Below, in pieces: positions 33,247 to 42,543 of a DNA stretch of 64,000 bases (its first letter is position 1; every line of letters starts with the position of its first letter). The notes below the pieces were generated by a model, which was not told the origin of the DNA, made no database searches, and worked only from the letters and a program-made list of their open reading frames with translations. Source of the stretch: Bacteroidaceae bacterium (GTDB taxonomy: Bacteria; Bacteroidota; Bacteroidia; Bacteroidales; Bacteroidaceae). Location: the NCBI GenBank assembly GCA_017552435.1, contig JAFZPZ010000071.1:1-64000 (forward strand). Reading direction: 5' to 3'. A program made the position numbers and the translations under genes.

Positions 33247-33736
33247 TTATAAAACATTTTAAATTCTCATCCACATAGTGGGCAATAGTGTCGGTAACCT
33301 CCTCCTCCATTTCGATGAAAGCGTCGTCCAATTCGTCGAACTCGGGGTACTGCTCAAAAAGCGCCATGAACTCTTCGTCTGTACAGTCGTTTTGGAGTTT
33401 GTCACTATACTCTTCGAAGAGTTTACGTCCCTTGTAGATAAGTTTGCTGAAATCGTGAGCCCCCCAAAGACGCATTGCCTTTGCGAAGGGATTGAGGAAA
33501 ATGAAAGGGCCGTAGCCGTTGTGTATAAGCTGGATGAAGCCACCGTCCATCACCTCATCGCGCAGAATGAAATATGCCAACAGGGTCGTCTGTTCGCCGT
33601 TCAGCATGGGCAGCGTCTCTGCATTCACCTCGCCGCCGACAGCTTCCAGAATCTTATCGTGTACAAGCGTCAGAAAAGCATCCGTTCCCTTGCACGCAGC
33701 CTCTCTCAACTCAGTATCATTTATAATAACATCCAT
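33221..33736 (-). CDS. DUF4375 family protein (DMP19-like)
   Basis: 171 residues. The block [37 protein letters not shown] and the following [19 protein letters not shown] match the DUF4375 family, best known from the DMP19 DNA mimic of Neisseria. The protein is acidic ([20 protein letters not shown]), consistent with a DNA-mimic-like surface, but that function is not shown for this branch. It is upstream of, and overlapping with, smpB; any functional link is unknown. Confidence 0.75.
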   Translation of the reverse strand: MDVIINDTELREAACKGTDAFLTLVHDKILEAVGGEVNAETLPMLNGEQTTLLAYFILRDEVMDGGFIQLIHNGYGPFIFLNPFAKAMRLWGAHDFSKLIYKGRKLFEEYSDKLQNDCTDEEFMALFEQYPEFDELDDAFIEMEEEVTDTIAHYVDENLKCFINGKVIDSK

Positions 33737-33757
33737 ATCTTAGTCGTTATTGTCTGC

Positions 33758-33765
33758 AAAGGTAC
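33758..33765 (-). promoter_or_regulatory. -7 box of the DUF4375-smpB unit
   Basis: TACCTTTG on the minus strand, 22 nt before the ATG. Confidence 0.5.
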
Positions 33766-33799
33766 GATTAAATGAGTGAATTGCCAAATTATTGTAAAA

Positions 33800-36781
33800 T
33801 CAGAAAAGAATCTTTTTACCGTTTCTAATGTAGATACCCTTCTGTAATTGTGATTTGTCTGTTCGGCGGCCATCCAGTGTGTACCAGGTGTCTGCGGCAT
33901 TGTTTGTTTTCATTTGTCCCCTTTCAATACCAGAGGAGGCTTTTACCTCATAGGGTCCATAGAACAAAAGTCCGAAGTTGTCGAAGCATGTCCACCACGA
34001 GGTACCGCTTTTCTGGGAACGTATGCCAATCCTAAGCGTCGAGGCCGAAGGCAAATTGATAGCTAGAAGATTTTTATAATATCCATCCACAAACCAGGAA
34101 TTGGCGGCCACCACATTATTGGGGATATAAAGCCCGTTGTATTTCGCACAGGTCCCGGTCTTTTTTGTATCGCAGGCACCATCCCAGATATTCTTTATAG
34201 TTTGATATATTGTATTTCCGCCTCCAGTGGCATACATCTGAGCCATCACGGTATTCTCGTCTGAGGTCCAGTCGGCATAGGCATCCTGATAGGTTCCTGG
34301 CCGTTGAAATGCATTCACCGTTACTGCATAGTTGCCGACAGGAAGTGCAGGCGAGATGGTCTGATAGGTATTGAAAACTGTTTCCAGAAATTCGGCAACG
34401 CCATTTTTTATGCTTTCCGGCCCCTTGGTCCATCCGTTGGCATTCTCGTCGAATCCTGGGTTTTCTATCAGCCACGAAATTGGTATGGGTTGCGTGGGCG
34501 AGACGGGCTTAACATTCTCCAAATATTGTATAAAGGTTTGGCGAATAGTAGTAAAGGTACTTTCCATGTCACCCATGTTATAACTGTCCTTCTCTTCTTC
34601 TATCTGTGCCAACAAATCTGTCATCGGTTGGGTAACGTCTTCAACACTCATTTCTTCCGAGAGCGGTTGACAGCCAGCTTCCATCGACTCTTTTACAGCC
34701 GCCAGTATGCCATCCAGCTTAGGCATTGCCTTTTCGATGCAGAACTGATCGAAGGCTGTCATCTCTTCTGCCGTAAGTACAAGCCAGTGTTGCTTGGTAT
34801 TAATGTCATCGGCATCAAAACTGGCACCACCAATTGCTGTTTTACTTTTGGCTACAAGAGCCACTTTATTGATGGTTACCCAATACGAGGTTGTATTAAG
34901 CGAACCCTTTTTAAACGTTGACCTCGACGGCAGCAGCTGTACACGCTCCGTTGTGGTGGGGGCAGTCCGGGTAATAGTTCTGAACTGTTGGCCTGAGCAA
35001 GACATCATACGTCCTGTGCCTACATTGCGCAGCGTATAGTATGCCGTTTTAGGGTCGTATATGATGTTCCAGGCGAAGTTATCGTCGGTCTTAGCCTGTG
35101 CTGCACTTATCTGTTTCTGTATCAGGGCACCTGCCTCCGTTACGCCAAGGAGTGAAGTCTCATTACCGAAAGCCTCGTCTGTGGTTTTGATGTAGTATTT
35201 CGTCTCATCTTCCTGAGCAAAGGTATAGGCTGGCGAAGCAAATCCTACAGATGAAGAACATATCAGTCCATCTTGATGCAAAGCATGTGTGATGAGCACG
35301 TTTCCATAATAAAGCAAGGTGTTCTCGGGGTTGTATGTATCCTCGTGTGCCCCATTGATACCATAGTTAGGTCCGCTATACGACGATACTGGCCACATGT
35401 GTGTGTTATCGCCCGTCATGTAAGCCGAGTTGTCCTTGTTCAAGAATTGTATCATCTGTGTAGCTCTCGGTCCAAGCCATTTGCCACGGTCGCCATTCTC
35501 ACGATAGTTTCCGTTCCACCAGACATCACTAGTGCCTACACCTACGCCGTGATTTGTCTCGTGCAGTACCGTACCTGTCTGCTGATAAGACGAATTAGCA
35601 CCGACGCGCATCCAGCCGCCATACGAACAGTCTGCTGTCGGTGTGCCAGCACTATAATGTACACTTAGGTTGATACCCTTTACAGATGAAATATTGTTGT
35701 ATAGCCACAGTATCTCTTCCACAGCCGAGGCAATGCGGTAGTTCTCCTCTGTGCTTCCTCCATTGTCATAGTCGGCAGTTACTGAGCCTTTGGGTAATGT
35801 GGGTACTTTTATGATGTCACCGTATGCTAACATATATTTGTTGGTCAGAATATAAGGCCGCACATAATACATCGTGCCGGGTTTCAGCCTCTCCATACGG
35901 TATATATCACCATTGGCAGAGAAGCAGCGCGTCGATCGATTATCGAAAATAGTCGGCTCCGGTGTCTCGCTCCAGCAGAAGCCCTTTTCCAAAACGCCCG
36001 ATGTAGGGGTTGCTGTCATGCGTCCCAACAGCACAGTAGCTCCAGCTGCCACAAACTTATTGGTGGATGTTACCCTCGGAGCCGTACCTGTAGCGTTCAG
36101 GATGCGATAGTTCAGTGTCGCATCGCTCAATCGCTTGGCGAGTGCGCCAATCCCCTCATCAGTGCCGCCTTCTATCAGGTTTCTTGCATCGCTGATGGCA
36201 GCGGACAATTCCGCAGCACTTTCACCTTCACCCAGTACTTCAGCGGCCTTGTCAATCAGTTTTTGCAGCTCTGCATATTCCGCCTCTATGTTAGTATCCA
36301 GTAGAGTTAGTTTCACGTTATCGATGGCAGCCCAGTTGGCATTTGTAGAGACAACTTTGAATCCTATGCGTGTCATACCCTGCAGCACGGTGAAGGTCAC
36401 GCTGTAATTCTTGCTCTCTGTCACCTTGGTCGAGACATCACCACCATAGAGGGTAGCACCCGTGCATTCTGGTATTCTACCAGACTGTTGAATGTTCTGG
36501 CATCCTGCAGTCAGCGTATAGGTTCCTGCAGGCAAATACAGGTCCTGGCTAATCTCCACATTTGGGATTTTGCTACCCGATGACACCCATCTCTCCATAT
36601 AGATTTTTCCGTGCTTTTGACCAAAGCTCGAGTTGGTAACAAAATAAAAACCGCTATTATCCCATCCGACGAATCTTGCTTCGAAGTTGGGGTTTTCCAC
36701 GTAGATATTGGTTACGTCAGTATCCGCTATGATACTCAAGGCAAAAAACAGAGAAATTGAGAAGAAAAGAATCCTTTTCAT
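33800..36781 (-). CDS. Large secreted metzincin-like zinc peptidase
   Basis: 993 residues from MKRILFFSISLFFALSIIA (signal peptide). A carbohydrate-binding-like domain (VENPNFEARFVGWDNSGFYF) is followed by a helical linker and a fibronectin-like segment (GVLEKGFCWSETPEPTIFDN). The peptidase site is TGTVLHETNHGVGVGTSDVWW near residue 415: HExxH with two His, Glu and the metzincin Gly; the third ligand position (normally H or D at +10) is Thr, with Asp two further on. A second NPGFDENANGWTKGPESI domain and the tail WYTLDGRRTDKSQLQKGIYI-RNGKKILF end the protein. Likely exported to the surface to attack glycoproteins or glycan-bound protein. A promoter lies at 36827-36834. Confidence 0.75.
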   Translation of the reverse strand: MKRILFFSISLFFALSIIADTDVTNIYVENPNFEARFVGWDNSGFYFVTNSSFGQKHGKIYMERWVSSGSKIPNVEISQDLYLPAGTYTLTAGCQNIQQSGRIPECTGATLYGGDVSTKVTESKNYSVTFTVLQGMTRIGFKVVSTNANWAAIDNVKLTLLDTNIEAEYAELQKLIDKAAEVLGEGESAAELSAAISDARNLIEGGTDEGIGALAKRLSDATLNYRILNATGTAPRVTSTNKFVAAGATVLLGRMTATPTSGVLEKGFCWSETPEPTIFDNRSTRCFSANGDIYRMERLKPGTMYYVRPYILTNKYMLAYGDIIKVPTLPKGSVTADYDNGGSTEENYRIASAVEEILWLYNNISSVKGINLSVHYSAGTPTADCSYGGWMRVGANSSYQQTGTVLHETNHGVGVGTSDVWWNGNYRENGDRGKWLGPRATQMIQFLNKDNSAYMTGDNTHMWPVSSYSGPNYGINGAHEDTYNPENTLLYYGNVLITHALHQDGLICSSSVGFASPAYTFAQEDETKYYIKTTDEAFGNETSLLGVTEAGALIQKQISAAQAKTDDNFAWNIIYDPKTAYYTLRNVGTGRMMSCSGQQFRTITRTAPTTTERVQLLPSRSTFKKGSLNTTSYWVTINKVALVAKSKTAIGGASFDADDINTKQHWLVLTAEEMTAFDQFCIEKAMPKLDGILAAVKESMEAGCQPLSEEMSVEDVTQPMTDLLAQIEEEKDSYNMGDMESTFTTIRQTFIQYLENVKPVSPTQPIPISWLIENPGFDENANGWTKGPESIKNGVAEFLETVFNTYQTISPALPVGNYAVTVNAFQRPGTYQDAYADWTSDENTVMAQMYATGGGNTIYQTIKNIWDGACDTKKTGTCAKYNGLYIPNNVVAANSWFVDGYYKNLLAINLPSASTLRIGIRSQKSGTSWWTCFDNFGLLFYGPYEVKASSGIERGQMKTNNAADTWYTLDGRRTDKSQLQKGIYIRNGKKILF

Positions 36782-36826
36782 GGTAATCTGTCGAGAAAAA
36801 TTGTAGTTTAATGTGCTATTTGGTGA

Positions 36827-36834
36827 CAAATATA
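36827..36834 (-). promoter_or_regulatory. -7 box of the metzincin-like gene
   Basis: TATATTTG on the minus strand, 45 nt before the chosen ATG at 36781; it supports that start over the upstream 36829. Confidence 0.5.
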
Positions 36835-36857
36835 CGCTTTTTTTTCTTAAAATACAT

Positions 36858-36865
36858 TATCTTTG
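36858..36865 (+). promoter_or_regulatory. -7 box of the 36928 gene
   Basis: TATCTTTG, 62 nt before the ATG. It is divergent from the previous box, and the two lie within 40 bp. Confidence 0.5.
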
Positions 36866-36927
36866 CAGCAGAAATAACGAGAATCATATAAAAATTATAT
36901 AATCCTTTACCAACTATCAGCAAAAAG

Positions 36928-37812
36928 ATGAAGACCCGACTTTTTATCCTGTCGTTGTTTACTTTGCTTTTCACAACGACTAACTGGGCTCAAGAGGCTC
37001 AATCAGACAGAAACCAAAAGTACAATATCACTCTTGGCAAAGTGGAATACACCCACCACGGGGAGAAGATGTCTACTGGCGAAGCTGTGGGCAAAATAGT
37101 CACCGGTGTGCTGACAGGACAGACATCGGTCCAAGCCACAAAGTACGAAGAGGACGTGAAGGCCGCCATCATCAAGGGACTATCTGGTGCCTACCGCTTT
37201 CTTTACAATGACGGCCTGCGGATGGATAATTCCGCCGAGGATGGCAGTATTGTGGTTGAGGCTCTCATCACTAACATTCAGGCGAAGTCGAGCACTAGCA
37301 CATGGAAGGATAAGAACGACAAGGTGCAGGTCTCTACATGGTACACGGGCGTAGTTGAAGCGGTGCTCACGTTGAAGGACGCAAAGACAGGCGATGTGAT
37401 ATCCAACCCCACCGTGGGCGGCTATGGCTCCGGCTCCTCCAAGTTTTCCACCACCGACCAAGCTATTCGCGATGCTATCAACAAATTGGCGAGTCGCGTC
37501 ACCGTTTGGTTGAACCAGTACAAACCTTTGGAGGCCAACATTATTGAGGGCTCTACCGCCAAAAAAGACAAGCAGAAAGAGGTGTACATCGATCTGGGTA
37601 GCAGCGAAGGCGCCTTCAATGGGCTCCACATGGGTGTTTTTATTGTTAAGAACGTTGCCGGACGCGAGGCCAAGTCGCAAGTCGGTAAACTGAAGATCGA
37701 GAACGTTGAAGGCGATGACATCAGCCTCTGCAAGGTGGTGAGCGGCGGTAAGGACATCAAATCCGCCATCGATGCTGGTGCTAATCTCCGCGTCTTTTCC
37801 ATCGACAAATAA
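36928..37812 (+). CDS. Periplasmic or outer-membrane protein, CsgG/FlgT-C-like
   Basis: 294 residues with signal peptide MKTRLFILSLFTLLFTTTNW-AQ. The central part (YEEDVKAAIIKGLSGAYRFL, VVEALITNIQAKSS, TWYTGVVEAVLTLKDAKTGD, ATTDQAIRDAINKLASRV-like) has the look of CsgG or LPP20-type alpha/beta domains. The C-terminal section GSSEGAFNGLHMGVFIVK...GKLKIENVEGDDISLCKVVSGG resembles the FlgT C-terminal beta domain. I cannot place it in a named family. It sits 14 nt upstream of the GH127-type gene and probably shares its transcript. Confidence 0.5.
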   Translation: MKTRLFILSLFTLLFTTTNWAQEAQSDRNQKYNITLGKVEYTHHGEKMSTGEAVGKIVTGVLTGQTSVQATKYEEDVKAAIIKGLSGAYRFLYNDGLRMDNSAEDGSIVVEALITNIQAKSSTSTWKDKNDKVQVSTWYTGVVEAVLTLKDAKTGDVISNPTVGGYGSGSSKFSTTDQAIRDAINKLASRVTVWLNQYKPLEANIIEGSTAKKDKQKEVYIDLGSSEGAFNGLHMGVFIVKNVAGREAKSQVGKLKIENVEGDDISLCKVVSGGKDIKSAIDAGANLRVFSIDK

Positions 37813-37826
37813 GATATAATCAATCA

Positions 37827-40325
37827 ATGAAGACAAGGTTCCTTTGGATACAGGGTGCATTGTCAGCCATTCTCATCTGCGCCTCTACCTATGCCTACGC
37901 ACAACGCAATAGCAAATATACAACAGGGAAGGTCACTGATATCCATCCTTCAGGATGGTTGCAGACCTTGTTACAGCGCCAGCACGACGGACTGACAGGT
38001 CATCCCGAAGCGCTGTCCTATCCTTATAACTCATGCCTCTGGGCAGGCGAGATTTCGCGTCCCGACGAGACCTACGGTGACAACTGGTGGCGCTACGAGC
38101 AGACAGCTTACTACACCGACGGACTGCTCCGCCTGGGCTATGAACTCAATGCCGAAGAGATGGTCGCTAAGGCTATGGAGGGCATCGAATACACGCTGGC
38201 ACATCCCGACGAGAATGGCGTGCTGGGTAACTCCACGCTGGTAGGTATCACATGGCCTATGTCTGTTTTCTTCCGTGTGCTGCAGGCCAAATACGAGCAC
38301 GACGGCGACGAGCGCATCCCTACTGCCTTGGAGAAACACTACCTGAACTTCACGCCCGACGACCTGGCAGGCGGCATTGTGGGCGGCCGCAACATCATAT
38401 CAATCGAAGGTATCCTCTGGACCTACGGCAAGACGGGCAACGAGAAGCTGCTGCAACTGGCCGAAGAGGCTTGGTCTCGTCAGGACTGCTTCGCTGTCGA
38501 TGAGACTGCCATCATGAACGACGAACCCTTTTACATGCACAGCGTCACTTTCTGCGAGATGCTGAAGCTGCCCCTACTACTTTACGCCTACACCGGCAAG
38601 CAGCACTACCTGGATCTCGCCATGATGGCCATCCGCAAGGTGGAACGCGAATCCATACTGCCCGACGGTGTGCCCTCCAGTGCCGAGTTCCTACTGGGCG
38701 ACGATATTGACATCAGCCACGAGACCTGCGACATAGTCGATTTCACCTGGACGCTAAGCCACTACCTAGCTATAACGGGCGAAGCCGAGTGGGCCGACAA
38801 GATCGAAAAAGCCATCTACAACGCCGGTTTGGGTTGCATTACCAAGGACTTCAAGTCGCTGCAGTATTTCTCGTCCATCAACCAGTTCATCGCTACAGGT
38901 ACTTCTAACCATAATATATATAAGCACGGCTCCACGTGGATGGCATACCGTCCAACGCACGAGACCGAATGCTGTTCGGGCAACGTGAACCGTATGCTTC
39001 CCAATTTCCTGAGCCGCATGTGGATGACGGACAGCGAGGGTGGTGCAGTCGCCACATTCTATGGTCCTAGCCAGACAACGTTCCAAACAGACAAGGGCGA
39101 TGTGACCATCACTTGCGAAACCAACTATCCCTTTGATGAGACGCTTACTTTTAAGGTGAGTGGTGACGAAGGTACATCCATTCCTCTGACTTTGCGCATT
39201 CCATCTTGGTGCACGGATGCCTCGCTAATGATTAACGATTTGGCTGTAAACCTGTTCTTACCTGCTGGTTTTTTCACTAAGCTGCCAGAAACTGTCAAAG
39301 GCGGCGATGTCATCACATTGACGCTTCCCATGACGGTAGAGAAGAAGACCATCGAAGGCCAAGGCATCTGTTTCCAGCGCGGTCCATTGCTCTTTGCATA
39401 TGCCATCCCTCAGCAGATGATAGAGGACACCACAGAATATGAGTGTATGCACGGTAAAAAGCCCGACAATCCCGACTTCAAATGCTGGAACATCACGCCC
39501 ACTGGCGACTTCAACTACGCCTACGCTGATGATGGGAAAGCAATAGATATCATTTATCCAGCCATTGAAAAAATCGGTGGGACAATCCCATACGACCTCA
39601 ACTATACCCCTGTCAAGCTGCGCATCCCCGTGAAGAAGATTGAATGGAACCTCAAGGAGGACCGCTACACACCAGGACTTCCCGAGCAGGGCCATCTGTC
39701 GTTGTTGAGCAATGAGACACAATACATAGACCTGGTACCCTACGGCTGCACTGAGTTGCGTCTCACCGTCTTCCCCGATGCTGATGCAAAGCCATTGCCA
39801 GCCCCCGAGAAACCCGATTACACCCGTCCTGCTGATGCGCCTGCCTGCGTAGAGGCCATAGATGGCGTGTACTACGCATACTTCGAGGAGCCACGTTTCT
39901 GTTGGGACGAGCCTATTTACTGCAAATGGCGTACAGCAGACGATACAACTACCGACCTGAACAGTCCTCAGGAAGGCGACCTCTGCGAAATAGTCGGGAA
40001 AACAGCCAATGGCCGCTATATCTGGCGCTGGACAGGTCCCGCTGTCAGCGAGTCTGCTCCCGTAGAGCTCATTTTCACCAACCATGACCTGCTGACTGAC
40101 ATCATGCCTTTTGCCAACAGCGGCTACTATAATTACGATCGCATGCTCTATCTGGCCGAACAAACCACAGGCATCAGGGAAATAAATGACGAACAATGTA
40201 CGACGGACAATTACTACGACATTGCGGGACGTCATTTGAGCGAAAAGCCCACAACAAGAGGTCTGTACATTGGCGGAAGTAAAAAACAAGGGACGCCAAA
40301 CACCCTTTTCCTACAGCAAAAGTAG
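37827..40325 (+). CDS. Secreted GH127-type beta-L-arabinofuranosidase (DUF1680)
   Basis: 832 residues with signal peptide ending in AYAQ. The (alpha/alpha)6 barrel spans about residues 40-420. GH127/146 catalytic Cys-type residues can be seen: SHETCDIVDFTWTLSHYLAIT near residue 295 and HETECCSGNVNRMLPNFLSR near 375, where the ECC motif gives the nucleophilic and zinc-binding cysteines. Two beta-sandwich domains follow, and the C-terminus has YYDIAGRHLSEKPTTRGLYI, a variant of the shared secretion tail. Family members remove beta-L-arabinofuranose from plant glycoproteins and pectic arabinan side chains. It is co-directional with the 36928 gene and followed by an independent transporter gene. 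Confidence 0.85.
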   Translation: MKTRFLWIQGALSAILICASTYAYAQRNSKYTTGKVTDIHPSGWLQTLLQRQHDGLTGHPEALSYPYNSCLWAGEISRPDETYGDNWWRYEQTAYYTDGLLRLGYELNAEEMVAKAMEGIEYTLAHPDENGVLGNSTLVGITWPMSVFFRVLQAKYEHDGDERIPTALEKHYLNFTPDDLAGGIVGGRNIISIEGILWTYGKTGNEKLLQLAEEAWSRQDCFAVDETAIMNDEPFYMHSVTFCEMLKLPLLLYAYTGKQHYLDLAMMAIRKVERESILPDGVPSSAEFLLGDDIDISHETCDIVDFTWTLSHYLAITGEAEWADKIEKAIYNAGLGCITKDFKSLQYFSSINQFIATGTSNHNIYKHGSTWMAYRPTHETECCSGNVNRMLPNFLSRMWMTDSEGGAVATFYGPSQTTFQTDKGDVTITCETNYPFDETLTFKVSGDEGTSIPLTLRIPSWCTDASLMINDLAVNLFLPAGFFTKLPETVKGGDVITLTLPMTVEKKTIEGQGICFQRGPLLFAYAIPQQMIEDTTEYECMHGKKPDNPDFKCWNITPTGDFNYAYADDGKAIDIIYPAIEKIGGTIPYDLNYTPVKLRIPVKKIEWNLKEDRYTPGLPEQGHLSLLSNETQYIDLVPYGCTELRLTVFPDADAKPLPAPEKPDYTRPADAPACVEAIDGVYYAYFEEPRFCWDEPIYCKWRTADDTTTDLNSPQEGDLCEIVGKTANGRYIWRWTGPAVSESAPVELIFTNHDLLTDIMPFANSGYYNYDRMLYLAEQTTGIREINDEQCTTDNYYDIAGRHLSEKPTTRGLYIGGSKKQGTPNTLFLQQK

Positions 40326-40340
40326 AAAAATAGCAGATTA

Positions 40341-40373
40341 TTTGGCGTAAGTCCCCAAAAAATGTTAAATTTG
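40341..40373 (+). promoter_or_regulatory. Promoter of the Na/Pi cotransporter gene
   Basis: TTTG at 40341-40344 and TAAATTTG at 40366-40373, 21 nt apart. The ATG is at 40425. Confidence 0.6.
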
Positions 40374-40424
40374 CAGCATAATTAATTCCAAAGACCATTA
40401 AACATTCTAACACCCCATAACACC

Positions 40425-42173
40425 ATGTCTTTACTCATTATCTTTAAGTTACTGGGCTCCCTGGCGTTGCTCATGTTCGGTATGAAATCCATGAGCGAGG
40501 CATTGCAGAAAATGGCAGGCCCACAGTTGCGCCATGTGCTCGGTGCAATGACCACAAACCGTTTCACGGGTGTCCTGACGGGTATGCTGGTTACGGCCTC
40601 CGTACAGTCCTCTACTGCGACCACCGTCATGACGGTGTCGTTTGTCAATGCGGGGTTGCTGACGCTGGCACAGGCCATATCGGTCATCATGGGTGCCAAT
40701 ATCGGTACGACGCTGACGGCATGGATTATGTCAGCAGGTATGTCATTCGACATCACCAGTGCCGTCTATCCAGCCTTCCTGATAGGCATCATCCTGATAT
40801 ACATGAAGAAGCACCGCTACATAGGTGACTTCCTCTTCGGTCTGTCGTTCATGCTTTTAGGCTTAGGCACATTACGTATTACTGGAATGGAGATGCATCT
40901 GGGTGAAAATCAGGCATTGCTGGATTTCTTTGCATCCTTCAATCCTACATCCTTCTCTACAACGTTGATATTCCTGCTTCTGGGCGGAATTCTGACATTC
41001 TGCGTCCAATCCTCGGCAGCAGTTATGGCTATCACAATGATTTTGTGCTCAAGCGGTGCGCTGCCCATTTATCAGGGTATAGCATTGGTAATGGGCGAGA
41101 ACATCGGCACAACTATTACCTCCAACATCGTGGCTCTCAGCGCCAACACACAGGCCCGTCGTGCTGCTCTCTCGCACATGTTTTTCAACTTCTTCGGCGT
41201 ATTCTGGATTCTGTTCGTGTTCCGAATGTTCGTCGATGCCGTGTGCGGATTCGTTGGCTACGATGTTGAGATGACAAGGGAGTTGGCTGGACCGGAAGCA
41301 TTTATGGCCAATGCGAGCAAGCTGAGCTTCGTGCTGGCAGCGTTCCACACTTGCTTCAACGTAGCCAATACACTTATTCTAATCTGGTTTATCCCCTTCA
41401 TCGAGAAACTAGTGTGCATGATAATCAAGCCCAAAAAGATGGACGAGGAGGAAGACTTCCGCTTACATTTTATAACTTCGGGCATCATGAAGACTCCCGA
41501 ATTGTCGGTGCTTGAGGCACAGAAGGAGATCCAGAACTTTTCTATGCGAATGCAACGCATGTTCTCGATGGTGCACGAACTGCTGATACTCTCCTCTACA
41601 TCCACAGGCAAGAAGAAGAGCAATCAGGAGACAGAGTTCAACAAGCTGTACTCACGCATTGAGAAGTACGAAAGCATCTCTGACAACCTGGAACTGGAGA
41701 TTGCCAATTATCTCGACCAGGTAAGTGACGCCCATCTCTCGGACGACACGAAGGCCAAGATAAGAGGCATGTTGCGTGAAATCTCCGAACTGGAGAGTAT
41801 CGGCGACAGCTGCTACAACATGGCACGTACAATCAGCCGCAAGTACCAAGGCAAGGAAGACCACTTCAACGACGAGCAGTACAACCATCTGCACCAGATG
41901 ATGGGGCTTGCCGACCAGGCCCTCACACACATGAACCAGCTTATAGGCGGCAGGAAGGACTACTTCGACGTTAACCGCTGTTACAACATCGAGAACGAGA
42001 TAAACAATTATCGTGACCAGCTGAAGTCTCAGAATATCATCGACATCAACAACCACGCATACACCTATGCCGTCGGTACCATATACATGGACCTCATCAA
42101 CGCCTGCGAGAAGCTGGGTGACTATGTCGTCAACGTTGTCGAGGCCCGCACCGGCACCCGCATGAGGCAATAA
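40425..42173 (+). CDS. Na+/Pi cotransporter family protein with PhoU-like tail
   Basis: 582 residues. The N-terminal half has eight or so membrane helices with the duplicated NptA/SLC34 signature: VTASVQSSTATTVMTVSFVN near residue 55 and FCVQSSAAVMAITMILCSSG near residue 190, the QSS motifs that bind phosphate and sodium, plus GANIGTTLTAW and GENIGTTITSN. Residues about 345-575 are a helical PhoU-like domain (EKYESISDNLELEIANYLDQ). Proteins of this build import phosphate with sodium. It has its own promoter and is followed by a hairpin (42229-42264). Confidence 0.92.
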   Translation: MSLLIIFKLLGSLALLMFGMKSMSEALQKMAGPQLRHVLGAMTTNRFTGVLTGMLVTASVQSSTATTVMTVSFVNAGLLTLAQAISVIMGANIGTTLTAWIMSAGMSFDITSAVYPAFLIGIILIYMKKHRYIGDFLFGLSFMLLGLGTLRITGMEMHLGENQALLDFFASFNPTSFSTTLIFLLLGGILTFCVQSSAAVMAITMILCSSGALPIYQGIALVMGENIGTTITSNIVALSANTQARRAALSHMFFNFFGVFWILFVFRMFVDAVCGFVGYDVEMTRELAGPEAFMANASKLSFVLAAFHTCFNVANTLILIWFIPFIEKLVCMIIKPKKMDEEEDFRLHFITSGIMKTPELSVLEAQKEIQNFSMRMQRMFSMVHELLILSSTSTGKKKSNQETEFNKLYSRIEKYESISDNLELEIANYLDQVSDAHLSDDTKAKIRGMLREISELESIGDSCYNMARTISRKYQGKEDHFNDEQYNHLHQMMGLADQALTHMNQLIGGRKDYFDVNRCYNIENEINNYRDQLKSQNIIDINNHAYTYAVGTIYMDLINACEKLGDYVVNVVEARTGTRMRQ

Positions 42174-42228
42174 GGTTCCATATCACACAGACAGGAATCG
42201 AAAACACAAATTTTACTCGTGAGCCACG

Positions 42229-42264
42229 ATAACATGCCATTATTGGCGAATAAAGGCATGTTAT
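42229..42264 (+). terminator. Hairpin after the cotransporter gene
   Basis: 10-bp perfect stem ATAACATGCC (42229-42238) with GGCATGTTAT (42255-42264), 55 nt after the stop. There is no T-run, so it could be a terminator or a binding site. Confidence 0.45.
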
Positions 42265-42308
42265 TGGTTGATAAGACCGGGTTATTGCCTCTGTAAAAGT
42301 TGCTTCGG

Positions 42309-42502
42309 ATGACAGATGACAGATGACAGTTTCTATATGAGCCCCTACCACCGCGAGAGGAGGGAAATTATACATTATTAATTATATTTTTAGTTATTTA
42401 TATAAGTATAATAATATATATATAATAGTATATATAGTAGAGTATTTCCTTTTTTCCGCATAGGGGGTGTCCATATATAAACTGTCATCTGTCATTTGTC
42501 AT
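42309..42502. mobile_element. AT-rich MITE-like element bounded by inverted ATGACAG arrays
   Basis: The left end is three ATGACAG units followed by TTTCTATATGAGCCCC. The right end is the inverted counterpart: GGGGGTGTCCATATATAAA then CTGTCAT, CTGTCAT, TTGTCAT. The core is almost pure A/T, about 100 bp. The architecture (heptamer array, TATATA, short C-run, AT-rich core, mirror image) is the same as at 664-876, though the sequences differ. It lies between the transporter gene and the beta-helix gene and encodes nothing. Confidence 0.6.
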
Positions 42503-42543
42503 AAACGGGGCTGATTTGTCCTCAAAATAACGGATTACTGATA

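Noticed and set aside
39258-40289. 343-codon open frame on the minus strand within the GH127 gene
   Set aside because: Overlaps the end of a well-supported enzyme and its secretion tail; composition is of a shadow frame.
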